64,000 nt of DNA from Angiostrongylus vasorum (Eukaryota; Nematoda; Chromadorea; Rhabditida; Metastrongylidae). The notes beneath the pieces are model-generated. The model ran no database searches, was not told the origin of the DNA, and was given only the letters and a program-made list of their open reading frames with translations. The DNA lies in assembly GCA_018806985.1 (NCBI GenBank), contig JADANN010000443.1:247001-311000 (forward strand). Direction: 5' to 3'. A program made the position numbers and the translations under genes. Below, in pieces: positions 20,976 through 35,400 of the stretch (the first letter of the stretch is position 1; each line of letters begins with the position of its first letter).

Positions 20976-22559
20976 CCACTTGTGTAAATTAGTAAGGCAA
21001 AACGTTAACGAGATAATCTCTCGAACTCTAATGTGTTGCTAAAAAATAGTATATTATTGTCACACATGCGTTTGAGTCGTATGATTATCCCTTCTGCAAT
21101 CTTTGAGTCATGCAAAAGAAATGAAGAAGTAAGCTTAAAAGAAGCTCTACACATTCATATGGCTCGCAACATACTTTATTGTGCTATTTATTTCGATCAA
21201 TGCGTTAGTCTGCCAAAGCGCAGTCTGGGCTAACTAGGAAGAGAAATAATGAGGTGGATAGTGGATGTATAAAAAAATCAGTTTCTACGAAGGCTGGCAA
21301 GAAGACATTACATCTTGTCATAGCGTTTGAGTCATGATCAGGAAGTAAGTGACATGAGATTATTTCCGAACAATTTTAATATCTAAAAGATTTCTACAAC
21401 GATTCACAATCTTCATTCCTTTCAAACGTTGTCAAGCTAAAAACGCTGCTATGGACGGCCGTATTTTTTGCCCTTGAAGCTTTCTTCATGATATATTTCA
21501 TCCAGATCTAACCCAAACGTATCGTTGTGCTATAAATAATTCTATTACGAGTTGAAGAGCATGTGAAGCTGAGTCCTGCCTTCTCTTCATGCTTATTATG
21601 TTATTGCGTATTTGAGGAGTACAGCTCACTTCAAAGTGCTACCCTCACCATGGCATCAAAACAAGGTACTTATGTGCACTGCATAATTGATGAGCTTGTT
21701 ACAGACCGTTGTTATAAGCGAGTGTCCAAAGTAATTGCCTCGTTTCGAGATGTGATAAAAAAGCATTGAGGGTGACATTCCTTCATTCGTGCCGTGCTCC
21801 ACTCTGCTTTCTTGCCTCGATGTGACGGCTGTAGAGACCCATATCAGAAAAAGAACAGGCTGCTGCAAACACTCGTCTCTAATTACCGTACCTTTCATGA
21901 GGGACCGAATTGCCGAATTAGCCATAACAAAAGTTTGTAACAAACTCGTGTAAGTTCTTCAATGAACCAAGACATCGATTATCCATGCTGAGTTCCAGTG
22001 ATAGTAGGCACTGATATCAAACCCCCTAAGTTTCTGAAGATTTTCTGGTTTCGTTTTTATCTTCGCCATTTCAGTTGCTATCTTGTGCCTCCGGCATTTA
22101 TTTAACTGTATGCATAATTATTGATAGAGTCCTCTTAAACTAATTAATTGGGGGGCAATGTGTAGCCTCAGTGATTGATCTCCCGTCCACTTGGAAAAAA
22201 AATAGTGTGGACATCAGCAAGGAGTACTTCATGGACTGTTTCCTTCTTTAGTGTAAATTTTTATCCTTTAATAACTGAACGGCCAGTATCAAACAAAACT
22301 TGAAAAGAAACCAGTGCTGACATTGCCTTTTAAATCTGAAATAGTCCTCTTTTATATCCAACTACTATTTTTTTGATGGCGCACTAATGTTTCTCCAAAC
22401 CCAAATTGTTACAGAAAGCGCTACACTTTCCACTGTCATTTACTTCCACCACAGAAGCATTCTCTGTCCATGGAATTCACTAACATGAGGAATCTTGGTG
22501 TCATGAGATGAAAGACAACATGGAGCTTCTTTATTTAGCTGATGAAAGGATCGAGGATA
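20976..22559. other. Stretch with no recognisable feature
   Basis: AT-rich DNA with only short chance-like frames on both strands (for example around 21563-21943). No splice-supported exon and no clear repeat was seen. Confidence 0.4.
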
Positions 22560-22775
22560 AGACGTTTAGCGTTGATTAATCTCTGAGGGACAGCAGAGGG
22601 ACGGCACATACATTCGGCTCTACTGAGCATCGAAGAAAAAAATGGATACATAATTTATCAAGTCAGCGCCTTCATCCTTTAGGAAGGCTAGAGGGGCTTG
22701 GTTAGACCATGTCGCGGTGTCTAACCAAGCGACAACTTGTGCACTGAAGTGGACACTCTGACAACTGCGTTACAA
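22560..22775 (-). repeat. Diverged SINE-A
   Basis: The tail (gttgattaatctctgaggga) and adjacent body are recognisable. The head is largely lost. Confidence 0.5.
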
Positions 22776-23898
22776 TGGTTCTTCAGGTAGAAGATAGCGA
22801 GTGAACGCAGATCGAAAGCGAGTATTATCTCTCTTTGAGAAGCAAGTGATTTCAGGGAACAGCTCCTTTTATGTTGCTGAGCATTTAAACCTACTCCATA
22901 CACACTATGATTTCCATGCATATGTAAGCGAATATGCTCATGTGTGTGGACAACCTATTGCACTTAGATCCAGCCAAGAAATGCAATCAGTTTACAGAGA
23001 AGCGTATTAGAATGGGTTTGAAAGTTCAGCAATGTATCGAGAATGTCAAAGCTTTGCAGTAGGAACCAGGAAGTTACTCTGAATACCGTTAAGGAAAAAA
23101 ATACAAGAAAGCATTAGGACCATTATGCGAAAAATTGGTGCTGTTCGCGTTCTTCAGAAATCCGAAGCTATTCGGGGTAGTTGCAAGGTCCGACGATTGG
23201 CGAGAAGAAATGGGGAACTTATAGGTAGTCACTGAAGTCACTCAATGATTAACGGGATTCACAGGTAGCTCCTTTTTGGTATACATTTAGAAAGAACCCA
23301 ATAAGCAGTAATGTTGATTCTACGTCATTTCAATAAATCCACTGTTACGATTCAGTTCGCGTGACTGAGTGGTTTATTGTCATGATGGTTCCGGCGTAAG
23401 TTCATTGCGTCCCAACAGATTAATACTTCATTCACGCTCTGAATTAATCGGCTGCCAGCTATGCTTGCTTTCAATAATTTCTCGGAAAATCGAAGGATCC
23501 AGCAGGAAAATATGCAAGTGTTAGTCATGAATCGTATGAGAATGTGAGAACCCTGCTAATTCCAGGTGGAATACTGTAATCTTTCATATAGCGTGTTCGA
23601 CCGGGAAGGGATATTGGGTTAGTAAAAAATTTGTGGGTTTCAGTTTTTCTTCCTGACGATGTCAAACGATCAGAAGAGCATCACAGTGAGACAATGTTGC
23701 ACTGGTGAAGCAAACTACGAAATCATCTAGGAGAAAACGAGAAAACAAGGAACAAAAGACAATTATAAACAATCCATCCGATAATATGGCAAATTTGACC
23801 ACAATATTCCTTCGACTAACATTTCGATTGCTTTTTGAATTCCATTTAGTTGAAGTGATCCCATAGTACCCAATTTTGTTTCCTGTCTAAAAGTATAG

Positions 23899-24180
23899 GG
23901 CGCTTGTGGCACAGTGGTCGGGGGCGCCCTGCGATACACACACGGGATCGATCCCCGTACCCGTGGCTTACTAAGCCTTCCATCCCTCCAGTGTCAGCAA
24001 ATTGGTACCAGACTTTTCTGGGAGGATATCAATGCTGGCTTAATACATCGGTAGGCCACCGCGAGCCATTGCAAAGGACAGATATGTATTCAAACTCCTC
24101 CAACGATACTTAAGGAAGTCGAATGCACGGCGCATCCCTCAGAGACTGATCAACGCCGACAGCTTTATCCTTTATCCTTT
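23899..24180 (+). repeat. SINE-A
   Basis: Well-preserved copy with head (tggcacagtggtcgggggcg) and tail. A partial body piece follows at 24530-24615. Confidence 0.8.
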
Positions 24181-24674
24181 TATCTAACGTATGATCAGAA
24201 TGTCGGGCTCCTTTTCTTTGGAAAAAGATATCTTCGAATGCGTTTAATAAGTTTATGGCACAAATGGTCGAATAAAGCCACGAAATGCGAGCTGAGGAAG
24301 GAAAGCTGGTGAAGAATCAAAAATCAAGGCTGTCAATTTTTCTATTGAAGTGACCACTTCCTGATCGTCCTCGTATCCATGTACAGTAACTAAGCGTCGT
24401 CATTGCCTTGGTGGCGAACGTCAGGAGAACACGTAAACTTGCACAGTTGTTATTCATTGTGGAAGATTCTGGGGAATTATATTCGAGAAGAAGGCAGTGG
24501 TTACAGATGCCTGCAATACACTCTGCTTTCTTGATTCGAGCCCAAACGTCGGGTTAATTAAGCCTTCCATCATCCATCTTGAGTTAGCAAATAGCCACCG
24601 GTTTGCCTCGTCTAGCCTCGGCATTAATAAACAATGCCCTTTTGGATTATTAAGCTAATACGGGCTTGGTAAAG

Positions 24675-24945
24675 ATGTTTATTCGGCCAACGTTTCAAAG
24701 TCTTCGTCTTCCTTAGAGCTGGTGATCCGAGTCGATGGTCCAGAATCGTTCATTATTAAGAACAACTGCCACAGAACAATAAAAATGCGCTTTCAGGTGA
24801 GTTGCCTCATTCGAGCGGCTTTCCAATGAAGAAGATTCGAATGCAAACGAAGAGGAAGACGCCACATCGAGAAGGCTGTGGACCATTGACTTGGATCATC
24901 GGCTCTAAGGAAGAGGAAGACGTCGAAACGCTAGCCAAATAAACA
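24675..24945. repeat. Palindromic element C (MITE-like)
   Basis: The first about 75 bases (tgtttattcggccaacgttt and on) are repeated as reverse complement at the other end (gacgtcgaaacgctagccaa). The middle is about 110 bases. No open frame. The form is that of a foldback or MITE-type element. Confidence 0.75.
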
Positions 24946-25364
24946 TCTTAATCAACTCATTTGATACAGCGCTAAGCTACTACAGGTCATTTTTAAAACT
25001 ATGTACTCAACCACTTCTACAATCCTACGAATGGAATCGAATTCGTGGCGCATCCGTGACCGACGCCGAATGGTTCATCCTTCATACTCTGGATACAGGA
25101 TTACACTACTTACCCTGTCGTGTTAGGGGTATAAATATACAAAGAGAAAATATAAGCGTGAAGCAAATTCTTCTTCCTCTTCCAAATAATCTCGCTGAAA
25201 ACAGCTGTATAGTTCAAATAAAAAAAAACTCTTCTTCAGGTTAACTTATATTAACCAAGGGAACACCGTGGAAATATAAAACTTGACAGTCGAATTCAAA
25301 GTGATTTACTTTCTGGAATCTCCTTTCCTTCATGAACTTTATCAGCTAACGAATTGATGGACTC

Positions 25365-25680
25365 GTGAAACGCACTGGTTAGAGGTGGCCACAAAGTGCA
25401 AATGCACAGTGGGTCGTCTGATAGTTCGATCTCGCACCCCAGGATCAGAAAACCTTCCATTCATCCATGGTTTCCAATTTGACACCAGAATTGCCTGGGC
25501 AAAATTTTTAAAAAAGAAACCACTGGCTTGATGCACTGGTGAGCCACCATGAGCTACTGCATAGACCGAATATTCATTCAATCACCATTAACAGCGTTTG
25601 ATAAAATTGAATAGTTTTGCTGAATGCTGAAGTGCATCCTTCAGATAATGATCAATGCCGATAGCTTCATCTTTTGTCCT
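25365..25680 (+). repeat. Diverged SINE-A
   Basis: Head (aacgcactggttagaggtgg), body and tail are recognisable with many substitutions and a small insertion. Confidence 0.6.
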
Positions 25681-26215
25681 TTTTGAGTTGCAACTCAATA
25701 AGAAGACGCGAGTTCATCAACGGAGAGGAAGCCTCATTTTTCGGTTAATTAGATTACGTGCAAAGCTCTACCATTTTTCATCTTATCTACACTGGATTAA
25801 ATCTCCCCGATCCTTTTCACTTTCATTTTTCTATGGATATACTGTAAAAAAAATAAGAAGACTTCATTCCAAGCCCAATGGTGTTTCTGTGCTTCGCAGC
25901 ATATCTATGCACTCATACAGCTTTAAAGCCGACTCCAACACAGATAGTGTTTAAATTGACTATGAATCAAAAAAAACTCGAGAAAAATGAAATCGATATT
26001 GAAAGCAAGTAACGCAGAGTGTATACTTCTGTGGATTCGTATTACAGTGGATGATCTTTTGGAGCTGGCATTTTTTCCTACTGCCTATGAGAGTTTTCTC
26101 ACGGCATTTTCCATTTCTTCTTAAGATAATAGCAGTTGTGTGTGAAAAAACTCTCATTCCAATGTGGATGTATCTGTTGGATCTGGACGAGTTTTTGCGA
26201 TTGTGGCCCCGCTAG

Positions 26216-26428
26216 ATAGTAATGCTGTGCAGAGATGCCCTCGGGAATTGCACGCAGCCACACTGCCATCTCCGCATTCATCGACGGAGAACGTCCGAGA
26301 ACTGCCGGCCGGAGGACACCATGCTGAAGATCATGGTACTGCCGGTATGGTACAGAATGAAGCGCGGTGTGGTGGAGACGGAGGCCAACACATCGGACTG
26401 CGAAACTCTCAAAAGAATTTCGGCGTAG
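26216..26428 (+). CDS. Cys-rich exon (candidate ectodomain)
   Basis: The frame contains CRDALGNCTQPHCHL, then TSENCRPEDTMLKIMVLPVW and YRMKRG, and stops at TAG 26426-26428. Third positions are strongly G/C. Minus-strand and other plus frames are also open here, so strand choice rests on codon bias. A donor at 26367 (GCG/gtgtgg, phase 1) would join to the acceptor at 27857. Otherwise this is a terminal exon. Confidence 0.35.
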   Translation: MVMLCRDALGNCTQPHCHLRIHRRRTSENCRPEDTMLKIMVLPVWYRMKRGVVETEANTSDCETLKRISA

Positions 26429-29400
26429 CCACTGCTGTCAAACTCTATCGACCATCTATCCAGTTCACGTCATGGAGCTTCCAATTCTAGTGAGAATTCT
26501 CACTATTTTTTCATTGAAAACACATAATTATGGAAATGGCAGCATTTTTAAGACAAATTGATCTTAGATGGCTTAAGATACGCTTTGTGAAAAAATCTAT
26601 TCAGCGAAAGAAAACGATTTGTATGCGGTACGCAGACGTTTTCCTGAAAATGGACAAGATAAACTTCTTACACAATAGTGACGATTTTTCCTTTTAGAAA
26701 CATTTACTGCAGACTTATGCGTGAAGGAGGATCAGTTTACAAAGTGCAAATGCAGCTAGGACGAAAATTTCCTAATGATGCTTTGATGAGAAGTTATGTA
26801 GTGTGAAATCGCACGGGCCTTCCATTACGACCGGAGTACTTATGGTTACCATGGCAGAGTAGTTCGGCAAAGTAACGAATTGCGTGAGTGAACATCAAGC
26901 TAGAGGAGACGAATGCCTGACGGCGTACTAGTCAGGAAGCGGAGGGCCAAATAGCGGAACGATGAATGCAATAATGAAAAGTGGAAACGCATTAAGGCTC
27001 AGCAAACAAGCAAATGCAACGCAATACCATCCTTGGGTCGTTATCCTCCACTGAGGCCGGTTAACAACAATTTAAGCGATGTAATAGAGATAATCGATGA
27101 AGTGCAATGATTTTCTGAATGTTTAATTTCTTTTTTAACGGCTATTATTTTTTGAAGTTAGGGAATTATGTGAAATCCAATCACACTAGTGCTGAGATAG
27201 TTGCAAGTTCGGAACCCCAAGCCAGCTTCTGTGCTCCCTCAGCTCGTTCCCGTCGACAAACCATTATTGATGGTTACCATTGGGGGTAAACAACTCTCTC
27301 AGAGAAAGGCAAAGCAAACGCTTCGGTGGTGCAGTGAGTAAGCGGTGATCCCTCGGAAAGGATAACTGAGGATGCGAAGCTGGCCTCGTGTCTCCGAGTT
27401 TTGCAAATATCTTAGCATCATTGCAAATCCACTGAATTTTTGTTACAATACAACGCACCAGAAGATGCGTGTTAAAGGTGTTCTGCCGTGCACACACGAT
27501 GGTTCGTTCGGTCGCGCGTCCATGTCAGAAAAAATACCCATCACTTCAGGGTCTTCAAATTCGCGGCACTCGTCTGAATAGCTTGAATGCATTGAATACG
27601 TTGCATGGACATCAACAAGTCATTGTGTGGGCCAGTGTGCATTCAACCAGCTCTACGGTATTTAACGGAATCCATTGCACTGGAGTCCAATGTCACACGA
27701 ATGGAATGACGAATGTCGAACACTTTTCCATCATGGGACGAATCAGTTAAGAAGAATAATTTTGATACGTAGAGAAGCAAAAGATCAGGTTTTTCAAACA
27801 GTCTTTTGGATTCATTCTGTATATCTGCAGCAGTACCTCTCTCGTGACTGTAACTAGAGGTGCTGTACCACAACTGGATGTGCGGCCAGCACGGCAGCTT
27901 CAGCGATGTGGGCGTGGTCTGCGCGCTCGCCGACGTCGATGTCTCAGACTCGACATCCGACGTCAGTACGACGATGCCGCCACTGTCGCAGAGCCTTCTC
28001 GCCGTAGCACTTCTGTCCATCGCAATCGTCGTTACCAGAACCGCTTCAGTATCGGTGAGTACCAGTCGAGACGTTAACCAGTATACCTTCAACCAGACAT
28101 GGTTATGACGTTTTTACGCCGACTGTTGGCCGATAATCCTGAGGCAAAGTGATTCATCTGCTAGTTTAAACAGGCCCTGAGTTTTACTTTGCAGCGATTA
28201 AGTAGCTGTTTGATCAAAAAGAGGGTAGAAATTATGCGTAGAAACAGGAAGGCTCCTCGTTTCTGTTATTCGTGGTTCAATTTTTGAAACACTCAGTGCC
28301 GTTCCATCTTGCGGCTTTGTAAGATCTGATAATGCTAATGACATCCAAATACTGGCTTTACCAGTCTTGTTTTCTTCTACTATAATCAAGCACACAAAGG
28401 CTTACTGAGCTTACGGAATAGCATTCATGCCGACAATAATTAGGTTATCGAATAGCCTTAATACAAAGTCGTCTAGTTTAGAGTTTTGTTTAGAGTGGTG
28501 TGTTTTGTTCAATCCCTCTCTCGTACCACTTTTTAGTGGTGTTTTTCACGTACAGAGAATTTTTGTAATAAATCTATCTATGGGATTCTCAGCAACAACG
28601 CCACCACTTGGTTGGTTGAGAGCCCTTTCACTTCACTCATGTGGAGTCGTTGCTCTTTGGGTGCTTTCATCTTTCTTAAGGTAGTGTTTTAAGGTAATAG
28701 CTGACTGTGAATCTAAAACAATAATGGAATGCTTCACGGATTAAACTTGGACGAGACGAAAAAAAAGTTTGACCTATTTATAAGATTATATTTACTCATT
28801 ACTGCAGTAGATCCAGCAGGTGCTGTTAAGGTTTTGTGTTAAACTTCCGTGAGATCCATCTTGTTGTTAGCTATAGGTGTTTCTAGCTGCTTTCTGAGAT
28901 TTTCACTACTTGCCCGCACAGCACAAGTTTTTATGAGGGATTGGGCGATCTCTTTGTCCAGTTCTTTGTTCATTTTTTTCTAGGCTTTTAATGAGCAAAG
29001 AATACTCTTTCTTCTCAAGTCCTTGACACGTCCGGCTTCTCCTAAGTCTTTTTTATTGCCAAGATTGATTTATGTTAGGTTGATTGAATCACTTTTTTTC
29101 TCTTTGTTCAATTTCCGTTGATGGGGCTTCGAACTTCAGCATGTCCGTTCTCGTTCATATTTCTCTCATTATCTGCTAATTGCATTCCCTCACTAGAATT
29201 CTCCATGGTATGCTACAATTCGTTGCAAATATGAGTAGTTTGAGGGCTAGGGTGCTTTCGTTGGAGAGAACTAAAAAAATTAACGAATTCATTGAAATTC
29301 CCGCGCATTTGTCAGTAGCTAATGTGTTTTTGAAAAAATGCTTCGAAAATAAATCAAATTTTCAGTACCACTGAATGTTCTGCAGGGAAGGGGCCTTTTG

Positions 29401-32400
29401 CAACAGAAGAAATGCCGAACGAGCTCTGAACAACGAATTCTTTGCTTAGCCTTATGATCCGTAGACGCATAGCGGATTTGTTTTTAAATATAAGTGGTAC
29501 TACTACTTCAATAAGCGACTTTCTTTCAACCTCTGTATGACCAATCAACACGCATTCTTCCATGGATATTTATTCGGCCAACGTCTCGACGTCTTCGTCT
29601 TTCATAGCGCTGAGGGTCCGAGTCGATGTCCACATTCTTCCTCGATGTGGTGGTATCTTCGTCGTCGTATAGAGTCGGACCTTCTTCAGTGGAACCCCGG
29701 TCGAATGAGGCAATGTCTCACCCGGCGATGAAGTATTATTACGCTTTGCGCTAGCCGATAGTGATACCGACTGCAGCAGGATGGATTATCTGGTAAGACC
29801 AGTATTACCACCGCACAATTACTAGCAACAACCCTGTATATAAGAGCATCACCGGGTGAGGTAGCCTCTTTCGTGCGATGCTCCACTGAAGAAGATCCTA
29901 CCCGATACGACGATGAAAACATTATATGGAGAGTAGGAAGGACTGCGGACATCGACACGGATCATCTGCTCTGAGGAAGAGGAAGAAATCGAGACGTTAG
30001 CTGAGTAAAGTTGCTTGCCAACCTCATGTTCGCTTATCAATGTAAGAATACGTGGTACTGTTATTATTATTTTAGAATTGATCGGACTATCCAATGAGAT
30101 CTGGAGTTCTAAGATTTTTTTTGAGCAATGCACTTTACTTCGAACGAATCACGTCTGCTTTAATTTGATGAGGTGAAATGCGTGTTTGTCGTCTGGATGA
30201 CCAGTCCGATGGGCCTTGACGACTGTGCTTGAGAAACGCTGAGTGGGAGCTCACGAACCTCTAGAATTTCCTCTTCAGCGTAGGAATTCTCGCTAAACAT
30301 GTTTAACATCACCGCTGCACCAATTCGTCCTCAATCCAGGGTAAATTTCGCTGATTTGTACTTTGCAATTAATATCGGGAGTTTTCTTGAGGTTCTCTCG
30401 TGGCATCTTTGGTATGGTTGGAATGCATATCTATCCTATGTAGTAACTACCGTACTAATTTGTCAAACCAGAGGGTAGAGAAGGCTAGTTTTGATCCCGG
30501 CGTGGTGTCGAAGGTGCGCCGTGTGTCTCTTGCGGGTTACATCCTACTACTGCACCATACACGCCGCATTGTTCCCACAATTTTGGAATTTAACATGTCT
30601 GCTTGCATAGATATCAGCATCCATGATAATATATGTCGTTGAAAAAACGCTTAAGCCCTCCATGCAATGTTTTGTATTTCGAAACTTCGACAACAGATCC
30701 TCATTGAAGAACGCCTGTGGCTTGTTCATGAGCTGTGTTTTCATCTCAGTAATTTTCTTCTAAAACGCCACTTACAGAACATGTAGATGAAGTTCGAGTT
30801 TATTACCAACATAACATAACTTTTATGGACGTCTTTAAATGAAAGTTTCCTTTGTTTTTATTAGGGAAAACTTTCATTCATTTATGCTACCAACGTACAT
30901 AAGGGTAGTTAAGAAATAAATACTAGGATGAAGTAAAAACCCTTTTAAACATAAGTTGGTTCCAATCAACTCCAAAAACGGGCTGTAGACGATTTGAAAA
31001 ATATCTACATAAGCACAGAGATGGCAAATATCTTTTTGAATGAGTCTACCTTAAAAAAAAACTTTTCGCTTTCGGTAGACTGGGAGACTTACGCAAGTCA
31101 TACGGCAAGAGTTGGACTATCTTGTGAAATGAATCCTAGTCCTTCCTTACAATTGTCTTATGAGTGGATATCCACTCATGCCGGTTACTACATCGACATG
31201 CGTAAATTCTTTTGAGTGAAGCTACACTCATGTCAGTTTTAAGTGTTAAAGAATAAGCGGCCTACTTCTGTTTTCTGGTTACCTGGAGGATAAAAAACCG
31301 CTAATACCTGCTGTGCTGCTTGTAATCTGGTCACAAATGGCGGGCAAGCGGGCAACCGTAAATAGAGGTCATAAAATGCATATTTTTTGCTGTTCGTAAA
31401 CACTTTGCGAAAGTTCATGCATTCACCAACTAAGAGCTAAAAGGTTATTCGGCGCTCCTATTATTATATTATAGAGAGAGAGACGATTAACACGACGTAA
31501 TCAAAGCGCTTGAATCAACTAATTAGCCTCGAGTTATTAGAAATTAGGATCTCTTTCTTTTATATTATGAGCTCCTAAACAACAAAGAACAATCTCCCAT
31601 GAAGTTGGCGTAAAGTCACTGCACACATTTGCAAAAGAAAGAATGTAGCGTAAGACTCGCGCAAGCACTCTTCATGGAACACTTGAAGAATAAAAACTGG
31701 AGTTAATCACATTCAGTTATTGGATTGCTGCTACAAATATTGTAAATGGAGGTCCATAATGCACCGAAGGCAAAAAGATGAGCTTAGTGCCTGGCATAAA
31801 TTTGAGCTTCTCCACTTTAAAAGAACTTTCGGAAAATCGCTTCGGAATGTGACAACTCTCAACTCTCCTACCACTTCGCTTTCTCATTATAGATGTGTTA
31901 CGAGCGATATAGCAGACATAAGGCGAACTTGAGGTGCCTTTTCTAGTCTGAAATTGTTTTTGAACAAAGGGTTTTTTCCTAAACGTCTCGACAGCTGATA
32001 GCAAGATGCTTGAAGAGCTGAGAGACGTTCGTCACGAAGAAGTCGTTAGGGGACAGCGACACGTTCCCGGATTAGGGTTTCCCTGAGAGATCAGTGCTAA
32101 GTCAACTGCGATGCTATCGATATTACTCCGAATGAAATGCGTTTTCTTTTTCTGCAGTTGTAATTATTTTTGCCGAGTATTCGTTTCTCGTTTACTTTGT
32201 TGAGTACAAAATTGTCTTAATTCCATCGATTTACATTCATGCCTTCATCTGATGAATTGATTCCCAGTGATGATTCAAGCACAAACAGAGTTCACCTTTT
32301 TGCTTATTCTGAACAAATCTAAGTTGACCTAACAGATTTGGCTTCACAGTGTACGATGACTGCAGTCACTGATCAGATGACACGACTATCAATCTTCCTA

Positions 32401-35400
32401 AATGAATCTGCAAATTTTTCAACCAACGAACAGCTTCCGTGATTAAAAAGAAGAAAACACAAAGAATGCCTTGCTATTTATTGGCATAACCGAGTCCTCG
32501 TCGCAATAACAGAAATGAATGTGCTCTAGCTAGTTGGCCAATGAATTCGAAAATGCATTTCCATGCGACTCGTTTATTATTTACTAGGTTCTCCGGAAAT
32601 TAATGTTCGATTTCAACGTGCATTCGCAAGGTGGCATATCTCAGCCTAGAATCAATTGCACACATTTTTTGCTCACAGGGGAACAAGTTCATTTATACCA
32701 GTTGCGTGAAATCATGCGATTCTAAAGGCGAAGAAGCCGCTGAAGGAGGTTTTAGCCTCGGCCTTGTTTATGAAACATTTCTCGCACAGAAAGTTGTCGG
32801 GAAGCGTCGGGACGTGGTATTTGGCAAGAGAGAGCTTTGATTAGTATGATGGCTGGGGCAAAGCTACGTAGCTTAGCTCGTTTAACCTTCTTCGACATCG
32901 ATAGTACGACATCTCTAGCCATTCGTTATCGTAGAGAAGCATTGGTGACTTTTTTGTTCACTGGTAAAGAACGCAGCCACTGAAGGTATTCGTGCGTTTT
33001 TTTCGATTTCCTGACGTACTTTTCCGCCGTAATGGCTTCACATGGATTCAGAGAGCTTCGATGGAATAAAGCAGGAACACGTCATCAAGCTAAATCTGTG
33101 TAGCCGCCTTTTGGTGGAATTTCGAGTATGCGCAGTGCTGCGGAGCTTCATCACGATTCAATCAATGGGCGGACCATGGCCGGTTAATATTAATCAGTAG
33201 TCCCTGTTGATCGCCGAGTGACTCGAGCGGGCCCCAGTAAATCTTCCACATTTCCCTGTCGCGTGCAAGAGCAGCCCAGTGGGTTCTGCGTCGCTCTAGG
33301 GACTCGTCGAGCATCATATTTTTCTTCTAGGCTTTTTCGTAAAGAACTCTGACCATCGGGTCAGTGGTACTTCCTGCAGAGCGTTTAACATCCCTGAGGA
33401 ATCCAGTCACTAACGGCTCTTGTCCATCGGTTGTCATTCACACGCATTACGTGTCCGGCCCACCTTATCTTCGACTGTTTGGCGTACAGAACAGCATCTT
33501 TGATTTCTTGATCGTTGACGCAGGTCGGAGTTTCGGATCCCATCCCTTGTATGAAACGGGATACTCCCTAGCATCGTCCTTTCGACTGCGCGTTCGATAA
33601 CGCTGAGTGATCTTTCATCTCTGTTTACGCAGCCACCAGGTATCTGCACGCATACGTTGAGGCAGGAAGTACCGTTGAATCGAAAAGGTGGGCACGGAGT
33701 CGAGTGTTCTTTGTCCTCTTCACTACATTCTTTCGATGCTGTTTGAAAGCTCCCCCAGCCGCTTGTTTCCTTCTGCTCAGCTCTGGAGCTAAGTCTTTCA
33801 TCATATTGATTTCCCGATCTAGATAGACATAAGTGGAGCATTCGGACATATTCGTTCTGTTGAGCGTGAATGGGGCATACGAAACCAATCCGTTCTTCAC
33901 GAACATCGTTTTTGTAAGGTTTAGTCGAAGACCAATCTTTCTACAGGCTTTATCAAAGTCGGCAAGCATACGTTCCACTTGGCTAATGTTCGGTGTTACA
34001 AGGATGATGTCATCAGCAAAGTGAAGATGATGTAACTGGCCGACCATCGATTTTCACTCCCATATTATCCCATTCCCAGTGTTCGCATGACGTTCTGACG
34101 AGGGTGGCGGTAAATAGTTTTGGCGAGATGGTGTCACCTTGCCTAACCCCTCTTTTTGACGTCGATGTTTGGTTGTGAAATTTTTGTAAAGCTCACGAAG
34201 AATCTTTATGTACTGAGTAGGGACTCCCTGACTATCAAGGGCTTCCATGACTGCTTCTGTCTCATTTGAATCAAAGGCCTTCTGTAAATCGATGAAAGTG
34301 AGACAGAGCGGCTTTTGTATTCTCGTTAATAATAATAATACAGTTAGTACTATAGCTTTCGGAAAAAATCTATTGCTTTATAGTACATAAGAAAAGCGAA
34401 ATTGCGCAGCTTTAATTTCCGAACAACCTTATAATTTCTCACCTCAGCATGACTACGGTAATTCCCGTCAAAAGGCAAATTACGTTCTTTTTTTGTTGTT
34501 GCTTTTGAATACCTCGAATAACCATAGATAATTGTTAGTTTCAGAGAGGGAAAGAGATTGGCTCAAAGTATACGAGTCTACAAGAGCAAGGTGGGATCTT
34601 TGAGTTTATAGAGTTTGTGACAACAATTATTATGATTCTAAACACTTCTGATAAGTCTGCTTGCCATCATAAATATAGAGTATACTGTTGACAAAAGGAA
34701 ACCTAGTTCATTGCCACGGTACTCGATGTTTAACTAGGATTTGCTACTTGTGACGACTTTCAACCGATTCGTTTCTATCTGGAAAACGAGTCTTTTTGAT
34801 AATAACGGTGTTCTTCCGCGTTGCCACGGTGGCAGATGTGAAGAAAGCAACACATTTTTTTATTGACACGGTTGACTTTCACTTTAACATTTTTTTCTTT
34901 TATGTGACCCGTCTTCACGTCCACTGTGCGGATCCCAGCACTTCTCACTTTCGGTTCGTTTCCTCGCACCCATTGTCCACGAAGATCCTCCAACTTTTAC
35001 GTCTGGTTTCGGCTAATGCTCGAGGATTTTCATTTCATCTTGAATGTCATAGAATGCTGGTCCAGTCGGATCTCCTTCGAGTCCTGAGATAGCGGGGCTG
35101 GAGCGTTCCCTCAATTGGATCGCAGAAGTGATTTTTTTGCCGGAGAAATCCGGTTCCAATTTCCCGACCCGGAGGGATGAAATGCTTTGTTGACCTGGAG
35201 CGGAATCGAACTAGCACCTTGCTCGTGATGACCGACATCACTGCCACTGTATTGTCTGCCCCATTCACTTTAACTTTACTAGTAAAAATTTTGTCAATGT
35301 CCAGGAAAAGGGCAAACATTGGACGCAATACAAATTCAGCACGATTTTCCTTGATAGTATTCTTTGGTTGAATTCGCCAGCATCTCTGCCGACGGCCTAC

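Noticed and set aside
22801..23010. Plus-strand open frame with protein-like composition
   Set aside because: An overlapping minus-strand frame is equally open, and no splice signals or partners were found.
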